Part shown: positions 7,831 through 16,911 of the stretch, piece after piece | Numbering within the stretch: position 1 is the first letter of the stretch | Layout of the letters: every line of letters begins with the position of its first letter | DNA from: Candidatus Chloroploca asiatica | Lineage (GTDB): Bacteria > Chloroflexota > Chloroflexia > Chloroflexales > Chloroflexaceae | DNA: 44,899 nt | Direction of reading: 5' to 3' | Assembly: GCF_002532075.1 (NCBI RefSeq) | Contig: NZ_LYXE01000104.1 | Span: 1 to 44,899 of the forward strand | The notes under the pieces: generated by a model | Databases searched by the model: none | Seen by the model: the letters and a program-made list of their open reading frames with translations, nothing else | Told to the model about the DNA's origin: nothing | Program-made: the position numbers and the translations under genes

Positions 7831-8199
7831 ATGGCCTGCATCCTTCTTGTTGAAGATAATGAACTCATTCGCGAAATGGTTGTGCTTTATCTCACACGTT
7901 CAGGCTTTGAGCTCACCACGGCAGTAGATGGCATTGATGCATTGCGCATGGTGCAGCAGGTACAGCCTGATCTAATCCTCCTCGATATGGGCCTACCCAA
8001 ATTGAATGGCTGGCAGACCATGCAGCGCCTGCGGCTTCGCTCCGAGACGGCCCACATTCCGGTGATCGCGCTGACAGCTTATTCGATGGCGGAAGATCGC
8101 CAGCGTGCGCTTGATGCGGGCTGTGCCGCCTTTATTCCCAAGCCGATTGAGTTTCCTCTGTTAGTGGAGACGATTCACGCTTTGCTTCAGCGGGCATAA
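7831..8199 (+). CDS. Single-domain response regulator (CheY-like)
   Basis: A 122-residue receiver-only protein. ILLVEDNELIREMV carries the acidic pocket, PDLILLDMGLP the phospho-acceptor Asp, and HIPVIALTAYS then GCAAFIPKPIEFP the Thr/Lys switch region. There is no output domain, so it probably relays phosphate or binds a partner. ATG 7831 follows GGAG by 7 nt; a GTG at 7828 directly before it overlaps the kinase stop. The tight spacing indicates co-expression with the kinase. An intrinsic terminator follows at 8243-8264. Confidence 0.9.
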   Translation: MACILLVEDNELIREMVVLYLTRSGFELTTAVDGIDALRMVQQVQPDLILLDMGLPKLNGWQTMQRLRLRSETAHIPVIALTAYSMAEDRQRALDAGCAAFIPKPIEFPLLVETIHALLQRA

Positions 8200-8242
8200 T
8201 TGGTTCGTATGCTTGGGCCAAGCCCCTCGGCGCGTGCGTAGA

Positions 8243-8264
8243 AGGCCAGTGCAGCTGGCTTTTT
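8243..8264 (+). terminator. Rho-independent terminator of the kinase/regulator operon
   Basis: A 7-bp stem (8243-8249 with 8255-8261, one G-U pair) with a TGCAG loop, followed by a run of T at 8260-8264. It lies between two convergent genes and overlaps the stop codon of the minus-strand acetyltransferase gene. Confidence 0.75.
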
Positions 8265-8796
8265 ACCCACGCGCTAAGGGGATTTCACGCACCATCGCGA
8301 CTTCGTCGCAGCGATCTTGCTTGAAGCAGGTGTTGCAGTCTTGCCAGATTTTGTGCGGTAGGCGTAACTTCGGCACTTCGCGAAAGCCAAGACGACTGAA
8401 AAAGCCCACTTGCAAGGTGAGTGCAAAGATCGTCGGGATGCCCAGTTCACGGGCTTCGTCAAAGAGTGGCTCGACCAGATAACGGCCTAGTCCGCGCCCT
8501 TGAAAGTCGGGATGCACGGTCAGGCTCACCACTTCTGCCAGGTCGGCCCAGGTAATATTGAGTGCCGCCGAGCCGACCACTTCGCCGTCGGCTTCGGCGA
8601 CGTTGAAGGAACGTACCCGATTGTAGAGTTGATCGAGCGTTTTAGGTAACATATCGCCGCGCAAGGCGTAGTAGTTGATCATCTCGTATAACCGCGGTAT
8701 ATCACTAACCCGCGCGCGCCGAATGATGACGGCTGCGTCGGGGCTGACGTTCAGGCGAGGCAAGGTGACCGGTGGCTGATACAACGGACTGGTCAT
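8263..8796 (-). CDS. N-acetylglutamate synthase, short GNAT form
   Basis: A 177-residue GNAT acetyltransferase. HPDFQGRGLGRYLVEPLFDEAR is the acetyl-CoA pyrophosphate loop and helix; VGSAALNITWADLAEVVSL supplies the central strands. The C-terminus LRLPHKIWQDCNTCFKQDRC, with its Cys cluster, is characteristic of short-form N-acetylglutamate synthases found in arginine clusters. It is the last gene of the arg operon, 15 bp behind argH. It likely makes N-acetylglutamate from glutamate and acetyl-CoA, priming the acetyl cycle run by ArgJ. The assignment rests on motif and context. Confidence 0.8.
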   Translation of the reverse strand: MTSPLYQPPVTLPRLNVSPDAAVIIRRARVSDIPRLYEMINYYALRGDMLPKTLDQLYNRVRSFNVAEADGEVVGSAALNITWADLAEVVSLTVHPDFQGRGLGRYLVEPLFDEARELGIPTIFALTLQVGFFSRLGFREVPKLRLPHKIWQDCNTCFKQDRCDEVAMVREIPLARG

Positions 8797-8811
8797 GGGT
8801 GGGCTTGCTCC

Positions 8812-10191
8812 TTACTCATCAAGCAGATCACGCCAGCGGGCACACTGTTCAAGGACGCGATCCGGTGCCGTGCCGCCCAGGCTATCTTTGCGCGCAACAC
8901 TCTGGGCCATATCAAAGAGACTGTAGACGGTATGGTCAAGTTCCGGCTGAACCGCCTGATATTCAACCAGGGGCAATTCGCGCATCGGCAGGTGCAACTC
9001 AAGCGCCCGCCGTACCAGACGCCCTACTTTGCCGTGCGCCTCGCGGAAGGGCACACCGCGACGCACTAGGTCATCCGCTAGGTCAGTGGCGAGCATCGCA
9101 TCATCGAGCGCTGCCCGCATCCGCTCGTGCCGGGCCTCCATCGTCGCTACGACCGCCGCCGCGACCTCAAGGCTCAGATCAAGTGTGTCCAGGCTGTCAA
9201 AGAAGGGCTCTTTGTCCTCTTGCATGTCTTTGTTGTAGGTCATCGGCAGCCCTTTGAGCACGGTGAGCAGGGTGACAAGATTGCCGACGAGCCGCCCGCT
9301 TTTGCCCCGTAGCAGTTCCATGCTATCCGGGTTCTTCTTTTGCGGCATCAGACTTGACCCGGTGCTGTAGGCGTCGGCCAGTTCGACAAAGCCGAACTCG
9401 GCGCTGCTGTAGAGCACCAGATCTTCGGCGAGACGGCTGAGGTGGACGCCGGTCAGCGCAAAGGTGAAGAGCAGTTCGGCTACGTAATCACGATCCGAGA
9501 CCGCATCAAGCGAGTTGCCAGCCACTGCGTCAAACTCATCAAGCGCCTCGGTCAGCCGTTCGCGTTCAATGCCCAGGCTGTTCCCCGCCAGTGCGCCCGC
9601 ACCGAGCGGGAGCGTGCGGGCGCGCGCTGTTGCTTCATGGACGCGCTGACGGTCGCGCTCGAACATCTCGACATACGCGAGGCACCAGTGCCCGAAGGTG
9701 ATCGGTTGCGCCCGTTGCAGGTGCGTATAGCCCGGCATCAGCGTCGAGGCATGGGCTTCGGCCTGGGTCAGCAGGGCGAGTTGTAGCCCGAGCAGGCGCT
9801 GATCGATCTGCCGCCCTGCGCTGATCGCAAAGAGGCGCATATCGGTGGCTACCTGATCATTGCGCGAACGCCCAGTGTGCAGCTTGAGCGCGACAACACC
9901 CACCAGTTCGTGGAGCCGACGCTCGACGGCGGTGTGAATATCTTCGTCGCCTTCGATCGCTTCAAAGCTGCCATCGGCAAATTCACGGCGTACCAGTTCC
10001 AAGCCTTGACAAAGCGCTTCGTACTCTTCGCGATTGATCAGGCCTGCTTCGAGCAGCGCTCCAGCCCATGCGATGCTCCCGTCAATGTCGACCTCGGCCA
10101 GGCGGCGGTCAAAGCGAAACGAATCATTGAAGCGACGCATTGTCGCTGCCGTCGGTTCGGCAAAGCGCCCCCCCCAGAGTTTGTGTTCCAT
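8812..10191 (-). CDS. argH: Argininosuccinate lyase
   Basis: A 459-residue member of the fumarase/aspartase superfamily that splits argininosuccinate into arginine and fumarate, the final step of arginine synthesis in the cytoplasm. The N-terminus MEHKLWGGRFAEPTAATMRRF and the signature GSSLMPQKKNPDSMELLRGK, with its flexible catalytic Ser loop, are clear; SRNDQVATDMRLF and HLQRAQPITFGHWCLAY are further family blocks. Length is normal. AAGGA lies upstream of ATG 10191. It is 10 bp downstream of the nucleotidyltransferase-like gene and 15 bp upstream of the acetylglutamate synthase gene in the same operon. Confidence 0.97.
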   Translation of the reverse strand: MEHKLWGGRFAEPTAATMRRFNDSFRFDRRLAEVDIDGSIAWAGALLEAGLINREEYEALCQGLELVRREFADGSFEAIEGDEDIHTAVERRLHELVGVVALKLHTGRSRNDQVATDMRLFAISAGRQIDQRLLGLQLALLTQAEAHASTLMPGYTHLQRAQPITFGHWCLAYVEMFERDRQRVHEATARARTLPLGAGALAGNSLGIERERLTEALDEFDAVAGNSLDAVSDRDYVAELLFTFALTGVHLSRLAEDLVLYSSAEFGFVELADAYSTGSSLMPQKKNPDSMELLRGKSGRLVGNLVTLLTVLKGLPMTYNKDMQEDKEPFFDSLDTLDLSLEVAAAVVATMEARHERMRAALDDAMLATDLADDLVRRGVPFREAHGKVGRLVRRALELHLPMRELPLVEYQAVQPELDHTVYSLFDMAQSVARKDSLGGTAPDRVLEQCARWRDLLDE

Positions 10192-10201
10192 GCGTATGTC
10201 C

Positions 10202-10930
10202 TTAGATCTGCTCGATCTTCTGATATCTTTGAATGCTCATATTTTGTGCGACCAACAAGCGCCAGTAGGCGGCCATGAGTTCGCCTGCGCTGGGCACAAG
10301 CTCACTGAACTGCTGCGCCGTCAGCAGGGCCTTGACAAGGTGTGCGTAACCCTCGGGTCGCACCGGAAACGCCATGCTCTGTTCGAGGGCCGGGTACCCT
10401 TCGCCCGTTACCCAGCGTCGGTTGATTAGACAAAGTGCTTGACATAACTCCTCGGTCATGCACCTGGCTCCCAGCGTTGCATCGAGTTCATCGTTGCGTG
10501 CCGCCGCCGCGCGGAGTCGCCCATACGCTTGAAAGACCAGGGCGGGCAAATGTGTTGCGACGCCGATCAAAAAGGCTTCGTGGTCAAGACGCATCCCCAG
10601 GGTGCGCCATTGGGCCACAAGGTCGGCGTCGCCCACGAGTGGTTGCAGTTGATCGAGCCGCCCCATCATCGTCGCCCACTGCAAACCGGGGCCACCCAGT
10701 TCGGCTTCAAGGTGACGACGCTCGGTTACGAGCATCGCCACCGTCACCTCTTGAAAAAGCAGATGGCGTTCACGGAACACCAGGCTATTCTCAACCACAA
10801 ACCAGAGTTTCAACCCTGACCAGGGATCGTCTTCGCCTGGGATCGCAAGGCTTCCACCGAGCACAATTTGATCACCGTAGGTTGTATGCATCCGGCGGAG
10901 TAGCTCGCGCGCCAGATCAAGGCGGGTCAT
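10202..10930 (-). CDS. Nucleotidyltransferase-like protein in the arg operon
   Basis: A 242-residue protein without a firm family assignment. The start RMHTTYGDQIVLGGSLAIPGEDDPWSGLKLWFVVENS resembles the GS...D.WSDL.L active-site region of minimal and aminoglycoside nucleotidyltransferases. The second catalytic position reads GLKL instead of DLDL, so at least one metal ligand appears lost. The helical C-terminal half could correspond to the KNTase-type domain. The gene overlaps the argJ stop by 4 nt and precedes argH by 10 bp, so it is embedded in the arginine operon. A degenerate, possibly regulatory or ligand-binding nucleotidyltransferase fold is an inference only. Confidence 0.6.
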   Translation of the reverse strand: MTRLDLARELLRRMHTTYGDQIVLGGSLAIPGEDDPWSGLKLWFVVENSLVFRERHLLFQEVTVAMLVTERRHLEAELGGPGLQWATMMGRLDQLQPLVGDADLVAQWRTLGMRLDHEAFLIGVATHLPALVFQAYGRLRAAAARNDELDATLGARCMTEELCQALCLINRRWVTGEGYPALEQSMAFPVRPEGYAHLVKALLTAQQFSELVPSAGELMAAYWRLLVAQNMSIQRYQKIEQI

Positions 10931-12147
10931 GTACGATACTCGGCGTTAATGGCAACATATTCCGGACTGAAATCGCATGTCCAGACCGTTGCCTCACCCT
11001 CACCGAGGCCAAGGTCGGCCTCAATGCTCACTTCGGGCACATTGAGCAGGTCGCTGGCGGCTTTTTCGTCAAAGGGCAGCGGCAGGCCCCGTTCGAGCAC
11101 CCGCATGCCACCAAAGTGCAACACAACGCGTTCGGGATCAAGGTGTGCCCCGCTATACCCCATCGCACAGAGTACCCGTCCCCAGTTGGGATCAGCCCCA
11201 TAGAGCGCCGTTTTGACTAGTGGTGATTTGGCGATCGTCATCGCCGCGAGGCGTGCATCGGCGACACTGACTGCACCGCGGACGGTGATCGTCACAAAGC
11301 GAGTTGCGCCCTCGCCATCGCGTACCACGGCCTGCGCCAGGTACTGGCAGAGCGCCGTCAACGCGGCCACGAAACTCGCCCCATCGGAGCTTGCGAGGTC
11401 GGTAATTGGTGCATTGCCGACCGCGCCATTCGCGAGCACCAGCAGCGTATCGTTGGTACTCGTATCGCCATCAATGCTAATGCTATTGAAACTGACCTCG
11501 ACCGCCTGGCGCAGCGCGGCATCAAGCGCCTCACGACTGATAGCGGCATCGGTTGTTACCACACTCAGCATGGTTGCCATATTCGGATGGATCATGCCGG
11601 CCCCCTTCGCCATCCCGCCCAGGGTAATTGTATACCCCGAAGGAAGCTCCACGCGTAGGGCGGCATGTTTCGGGCGCGTATCGGTCGTCATGATCGACCG
11701 TGCCGCCGCCGGCCCTTTGGCCGCATCAAGCTTCTGTGCAGCGGCTTGAATCCCGGTGACAACCTTGGCGATCGGCATTGGCACGCCGATGGTACCGGTT
11801 GACATCACAAACGCCGTATCAACCGGCAAACCCAGGGCTTCTTCGGTCGTACGCGCCATGGTCAATGTTGCTACCTCGCCCTCGCTGCCGGTGCAGGCAT
11901 TGGCATTGCCCGCATTGACGACGAGCGCACGCAACCCAGTGGGGTTGCGCGTCATCAGTTCCATGTCATAGCGTACCGGGGCTGCCTTGACCAGATTGGT
12001 GGTAAAGACAGCGGCGGCTGTACATGCGCGTTCGCTCACCAGCAAGGCAAGATCATCACGGTTGCGATATTTGATGCCACAGTCGTGGGTTGCGGCCCGC
12101 CAGCCCAATGGCGACGTGGGGTGACCATCTTCGATCCATGTATCCAT
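10927..12147 (-). CDS. argJ: Bifunctional ornithine acetyltransferase / N-acetylglutamate synthase
   Basis: A 406-residue ArgJ. It transfers acetyl from N-acetylornithine to glutamate, closing the acetyl cycle. The self-cleavage site is clear in GAGMIHPNMATMLSVVTTD: the Thr of ATML becomes the N-terminal nucleophile after autoproteolysis. Other markers are GNANACTGSEG, VMSTGTIGVPMPI and the C-terminal EYVAINAEYRT. Length is normal. It lies 17 bp after the phosphatase gene and overlaps the next start by 4 nt (ATGA). With a separate N-acetylglutamate synthase in the operon, its main role is probably recycling. Confidence 0.97.
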   Translation of the reverse strand: MDTWIEDGHPTSPLGWRAATHDCGIKYRNRDDLALLVSERACTAAAVFTTNLVKAAPVRYDMELMTRNPTGLRALVVNAGNANACTGSEGEVATLTMARTTEEALGLPVDTAFVMSTGTIGVPMPIAKVVTGIQAAAQKLDAAKGPAAARSIMTTDTRPKHAALRVELPSGYTITLGGMAKGAGMIHPNMATMLSVVTTDAAISREALDAALRQAVEVSFNSISIDGDTSTNDTLLVLANGAVGNAPITDLASSDGASFVAALTALCQYLAQAVVRDGEGATRFVTITVRGAVSVADARLAAMTIAKSPLVKTALYGADPNWGRVLCAMGYSGAHLDPERVVLHFGGMRVLERGLPLPFDEKAASDLLNVPEVSIEADLGLGEGEATVWTCDFSPEYVAINAEYRT

Positions 12148-12164
12148 GACCGTCCGTTATTCCT

Positions 12165-12878
12165 CTACTCGGTTGGTACCGGTGATGCCGGATGCCCACC
12201 AGGTGCTTGCAAATCCGTATCTTCCCAGCGCACCGACTCGGTTGCGCCGATATCGTGCAGATGGGCAATATCATTATAGCTATTCAAGCGCCAGAGCAGC
12301 CGCCCCCGCCGATGAACCTGTTCCCAGTGGGTCAGGCTCGTATTGCGGGTGTGAAAATCGGTTGGTGGCAAGACATTCGAGGGCATCTGGAAGAAATGCA
12401 TAAACGCCCCGTCAATCACGCCCCCATGACAGACAAGCACAATCGATTTGCCTGCGTGTTCACGGGTAATTCTGGTCAAGGCCTCGGCAACCCGTAGCAT
12501 AAAGCCGCCCCAACTCTCGCCGCCGGGGGCAATTGGGCGCAGCGGATACTGCTCAAAGTCAGGCGGGCCAAAGATCGCCCACGCTTCCTGGTTGGTCATA
12601 CCATCAACTTCGCCGAGGCGCAATTCCTGCACCTCATCATCCAGGATGATCGGCAACCCCAGTGCTGGCTGGATGATTTCGGCGGTCTGGCGTGCCCGTG
12701 GCAGCGTGCTGGCGATCAACACATCGGCCTTGAGTTCGCCGTGGGCCAGGCGATCACGCAGCCGCTCGGCCTGTTTGACCCCCCGTGGGGTCAATCCTTT
12801 GTCACCCTGCATTCCGGCCAGAATTGGTTGCACATTCGCCCACGCTTCGCCGTGGCGAATCAGATAGAGATTGGTCAT
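12165..12878 (-). CDS. Histidine phosphatase family protein
   Basis: A 237-residue phosphoglycerate-mutase-like protein. NLYLIRHGEAWANVQ carries the RHG motif with the phospho-accepting His; STLPRARQTAEII, ELRLGEVDGMTNQEAWA and IVLVCHGGVIDGAFMHFF supply the other catalytic Arg, Glu and His. ATG 12878 is chosen because the family begins two residues before the first strand; the open frame extends upstream without a better start. The substrate is unknown. It sits between argG and argJ, but an arginine-specific role is not evident. An intercistronic hairpin separates it from argG. Confidence 0.85.
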   Translation of the reverse strand: MTNLYLIRHGEAWANVQPILAGMQGDKGLTPRGVKQAERLRDRLAHGELKADVLIASTLPRARQTAEIIQPALGLPIILDDEVQELRLGEVDGMTNQEAWAIFGPPDFEQYPLRPIAPGGESWGGFMLRVAEALTRITREHAGKSIVLVCHGGVIDGAFMHFFQMPSNVLPPTDFHTRNTSLTHWEQVHRRGRLLWRLNSYNDIAHLHDIGATESVRWEDTDLQAPGGHPASPVPTE

Positions 12879-12895
12879 ACGCCACTTTCTTTTGC

Positions 12896-12934
12896 GTGTT
12901 GCGTGGTGACGGCGCAACCGCCACCACGCAACAC
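12896..12934 (-). other. Intercistronic hairpin after argG
   Basis: Perfect inverted repeat with 13-bp arms (12896-12908 / 12922-12934) and a 13-nt loop, 13 bp downstream of the argG stop. No U-tract follows on the minus strand. It may stabilise argG mRNA or partly end transcription before the phosphatase gene. Confidence 0.7.
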
Positions 12935-12947
12935 CCAAACATCCACC

Positions 12948-14150
<1,203 letters not shown>

Positions 14151-14184
14151 GGTACGCTCCATTTGTTGCTTCTGTCTCCAGGAC

Positions 14185-14221
14185 ATTAAAAGAGCCAGCC
14201 CTGCGCTCTAGCAAAGCTGGC
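14185..14221 (-). terminator. Attenuator terminator in the argG leader
   Basis: On the minus strand GCCAGC (14221-14216) pairs with GCTGGC (14199-14194), with an inner TGC/GCA helix, followed by TCTTTTAAT (14193-14185). It lies between the leader ORF stop (14249) and the argG start (14150), so it is a terminator inside the 5' leader. Its 5' arm can alternatively pair with 14256-14251. Confidence 0.7.
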
Positions 14222-14248
14222 CTGATCCCCAATGGTCAACAAGCACAA

Positions 14249-14362
14249 TTAGCCAGGGCAGAAAGCCGACTGGAAGTTGGTACGACGGTCTCGACGCAGG
14301 CGCATACCGCTCACTGGTGAGCTGTGGATGCGCAGAAACTGGTGCGAGAAGATCGATGCCAT
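14249..14362 (-). CDS. Candidate arginine leader peptide (attenuation)
   Basis: A 37-codon ORF in the argG leader with five Arg codons in seven (RLRRDRR, residues 21-27; 14302-14282) and one earlier Arg. It begins about 33 nt after the predicted transcription start; GAGG lies 12 nt before the ATG, longer than usual. Arg codons are followed by two exclusive pairings. A hairpin at 14273-14253 has CCAG/CTGG plus GGC/GCC helices. Alternatively CTGGCT (14256-14251) pairs with GGCCAG (14222-14217), which would disrupt the terminator at 14221-14194. A ribosome stalled at the Arg run would cover CCAG and favour the second pairing. This is the architecture of trp/his-type attenuation; translation and function are inferred. 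Confidence 0.65.
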   Translation of the reverse strand: MASIFSHQFLRIHSSPVSGMRLRRDRRTNFQSAFCPG

Positions 14363-14401
14363 GGTGTGCTTTTGCCTCGTAAACGATGTCGCCGTGCGCA
14401 G

Positions 14402-14430
14402 AGTATACCACACGCCCTGGGAGGCGTCAA
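14402..14430 (-). promoter_or_regulatory. Promoter of the arginine operon
   Basis: On the minus strand: -35 TTGACG (14430-14425), exactly 17 nt, then -10 TATACT (14407-14402) with an extended TGG. Transcription should begin near 14395, giving a leader of about 245 nt before argG. The site lies just outside MITE-like copy B. Confidence 0.8.
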
Positions 14431-14449
14431 CGTAAGGCCGAAGCATCGC

Positions 14450-14646
14450 AGGGCTGATGCATCTTCCGTGTATGCACCCGCCAGGGCACCCGCAAGGGGT
14501 GCCCGTACACCGGACCCGGCCCCCGCCGGGTTGCGCCGGGGCCGCGCACACCACCACGACGGCCCGGCCGGCCTGTAGGGGCACCCCTTGCGGGTGCCCT
14601 GATAGGGCGTCTTGTTATATCCGGTTTCGTATGATGCAATCGCCCT
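14450..14646 (+). repeat. MITE-like element, copy B
   Basis: The left end AGGGCTGATGCATCTTCC (14450-14467) and right end GATGCAATCGCCCT (14633-14646) form imperfect terminal inverted repeats. Two hairpin-forming GGCACCC..GGGTGCC blocks flank a GC-rich core. Only one or two 12-bp units are present, so this looks like the unexpanded form. It sits between the divergent arg promoter and the promoter of the gene at 14757. Confidence 0.85.
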
Positions 14647-14711
14647 GGAAGCACGCGCCAGTCCCGGCTGTGGTGGAGCTCAAGCGTGGGTGGCGTGTGC
14701 TTCGGCCCTAA

Positions 14712-14720
14712 TGGTATAAT
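14712..14720 (+). promoter_or_regulatory. Extended -10 promoter for the gene at 14757
   Basis: TGGTATAAT (-10 hexamer 14715-14720) fits the TGnTATAAT extended -10 consensus; no clear -35 is seen. It lies 37 bp before the GTG start at 14757. Confidence 0.65.
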
Positions 14721-14756
14721 ACGGCGCTGTATTCGTGTACGTGGTGGGAGTCGTGT

Positions 14757-16904
14757 GTGCCGAAGGTTGTCTCAGCTCTAAAGCTCCATCTGCTTGTGCT
14801 GGGTTGTTATCTTGTTCTGAGCCTCTTTGTGCTCTGGCCGATGCCGTTACATGCGCTGACCCATGTCATTGCAACTGGTCCTGGTCAGGTGGATGCCTAC
14901 CTGGGGATCTGGAATGTCTGGTGGACGGCGGAGGCGTTGACGACGGGGCAGAATCCGTATGTGACGCCGCTGCTCTTTCATCCCCAGGGCCTCGACATCT
15001 TTTGGCAGACGCTCAGTTTGCCCCAGGGTCTGCTGGCGTTGCCGGTGACGCTCACGGCTGGCCCGTTGCCGGCCTATAATCTGTTGATCCTGCTCAGTTT
15101 TGTGCTGGGGGGCTATTTTAGTTTTCTCTTGATCCGCACGGCGCTGCGCCTGATCTTTCCTGACCCTGCACACCTGCATCTGATTGCGTATGCGGCGCTC
15201 GTTGGAGGCGCGGTCTATACCTTTGCGCCGTTTCATATGCAAAAGGTGCTTGATGCGCAACTCGAGGTGGCTTCGATCCAGTGGGTGCCCCTCTGGGCGC
15301 TGGCGACGTTGAAGCTTTTGATCAGACCTACCTGGTTCTGGGCGCTGCTCAGTGGGTTGCTGTTGCTCTGGGTTGGCCTGGGTACCTGGTACTATGGCCT
15401 CTTTGCCCTGATTTCAGCCGGTGTCTTGGCTGGTCTCTGGGCGTTGCAACCGCGTGAGCCAGGGTCGCCTTCAACGGCTGAGCTGCGCTTGCCTATCAAG
15501 GGATGGTTCCTTGATCTGCGTCTGCTCGCCTGGGGTCTGGTGCCGATTCTGCTCTGGTTTCTGTTGATGACGCCCCGCTTGCTCCATTTGATCCGGGAGG
15601 GCGATGAGTTGCTCGGTGATACGCGCACCGAGCAACACGCGCTGGCCGATCTGATCTCGTTCTGGCTCGCTAATCCCAATCATCCGCTCTGGGGCGAGGC
15701 GGTGACGGTGTTTTACACCAGCCTCCATCCCGGCGAGATCCTCTGGAATGTCGCCTTCGGGTTGGTCGGGATAGCGCTGGCGTTGGTTGGGGTCGCAACG
15801 ACCTGGCGGACGCAGTGGCGCTGGTTGGTGCTCGGGGTGCTGGCGTCGGCGATGGCGCTCGGCCCCGAGATCATGCTCTTTGGGTGGCATACGGGGATTC
15901 CTGGCCCCTATGCTTTGATCCACGATTTGCCGGGGGTGCGTTCGAGCCATCGCCCCAATCATTTTGTTGTGATCGCGATCTTGACGACGGCACTCTTTGC
16001 GGCTGCGGGTACTTATCACCTTTTGCGGCGTGCGCGTCGGCGTGGGGCACAGTGGCTCACGGCTGGTCTGTTGGTTGCCGTGCTGCTCATTGATGGCTGG
16101 GCAGGGTCGCTGCCGCTCTTTCAACGCCCGATGCCCCAGGCCTATCTGACGATGCCGCCGCCTGATGGCACGGGCGGGTTGCTGCCCATTCCGGTGCATC
16201 TCAATGTCTCGAATAGCGAACATCTCTGGTCTCAGACCGCGCATCGCTGGCCGATTGTGGGCGGCTTTATCGGGCGCGAGCCGCCCTATCCGCTTGGGCG
16301 TTATGCGCCTGGCGTGCGCGAACTGCGTTTTGGTCAGGTGTACCGTGACGATATCCTGACCCCAGGTTGGCCCGAACTGGCCCGTGAAACGCTTGCCGCC
16401 TATACAATCCATTCGGTCGTCTTTCACCACGCTTCGATGGGCACAACCCTGACCTTTATGCGTGACCTGGTTGACGAAATGGGGCTAGAGCCAGGTGTGC
16501 AGGATGCGGAAGTGACCTTCTATCCGGTGCCCGAGCCGCCGGTGAAACGTCCCCTGGCCTACCTGGGCAGCGGTTGGGGTGATCTGGAAGAAGACCGGGG
16601 AACCCGCTGGCGCTGGATGGAACCCACTGCGCAACTCTTTCTACTCAACCCCGAGGCGACCGCGCGCCCCGTACGGCTTTCGCTTGACCTCGAAGCCTTT
16701 GCCCAGGTGCGCCCGCTGACGCTCCAGGTGGGTGACGCTCCTCCGTTTACCATCGACGTCGCCCGTGAACGGAGCGTGCGGCACCTGCGGCTTATCCTGC
16801 CGCCTGGTGAGACTGTGGTATACTTAAACGCCCCGGCGGACAGTTCGCCTGACCAATCCGGGCGACAATTGAGCATTGCGGTGATGGGCATTGCGATTGA
16901 ATGA
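14757..16904 (+). CDS. Polytopic membrane protein, GT-C/YfhO-like
   Basis: A 715-residue membrane protein with roughly ten hydrophobic segments in the first 460 residues, then a soluble C-terminal region that ends in a beta-rich tail. The extracytoplasmic loop GPGQVDAYLGIWNVWWTAEAL carries an acidic residue where GT-C enzymes hold their catalytic Asp, and LPGVRSSHRPNHFVVIAI resembles YfhO-like proteins. A lipid-linked-sugar glycosyltransferase is plausible but not proven. GTG 14757 is used as start, with GGGAG upstream; no earlier ATG fits. It is followed after 7 bp by a methyltransferase gene and then another GT-C protein, suggesting an envelope glycan unit. Confidence 0.6.
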   Translation: MPKVVSALKLHLLVLGCYLVLSLFVLWPMPLHALTHVIATGPGQVDAYLGIWNVWWTAEALTTGQNPYVTPLLFHPQGLDIFWQTLSLPQGLLALPVTLTAGPLPAYNLLILLSFVLGGYFSFLLIRTALRLIFPDPAHLHLIAYAALVGGAVYTFAPFHMQKVLDAQLEVASIQWVPLWALATLKLLIRPTWFWALLSGLLLLWVGLGTWYYGLFALISAGVLAGLWALQPREPGSPSTAELRLPIKGWFLDLRLLAWGLVPILLWFLLMTPRLLHLIREGDELLGDTRTEQHALADLISFWLANPNHPLWGEAVTVFYTSLHPGEILWNVAFGLVGIALALVGVATTWRTQWRWLVLGVLASAMALGPEIMLFGWHTGIPGPYALIHDLPGVRSSHRPNHFVVIAILTTALFAAAGTYHLLRRARRRGAQWLTAGLLVAVLLIDGWAGSLPLFQRPMPQAYLTMPPPDGTGGLLPIPVHLNVSNSEHLWSQTAHRWPIVGGFIGREPPYPLGRYAPGVRELRFGQVYRDDILTPGWPELARETLAAYTIHSVVFHHASMGTTLTFMRDLVDEMGLEPGVQDAEVTFYPVPEPPVKRPLAYLGSGWGDLEEDRGTRWRWMEPTAQLFLLNPEATARPVRLSLDLEAFAQVRPLTLQVGDAPPFTIDVARERSVRHLRLILPPGETVVYLNAPADSSPDQSGRQLSIAVMGIAIE

Positions 16905-16911
16905 GGAACGG

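Noticed and set aside
14151-14395. T-box riboswitch in the argG leader
   Set aside because: No T-box consensus (AGGGTGGNACCGCG type) lies before the terminator; an Arg-rich leader ORF explains the layout better.
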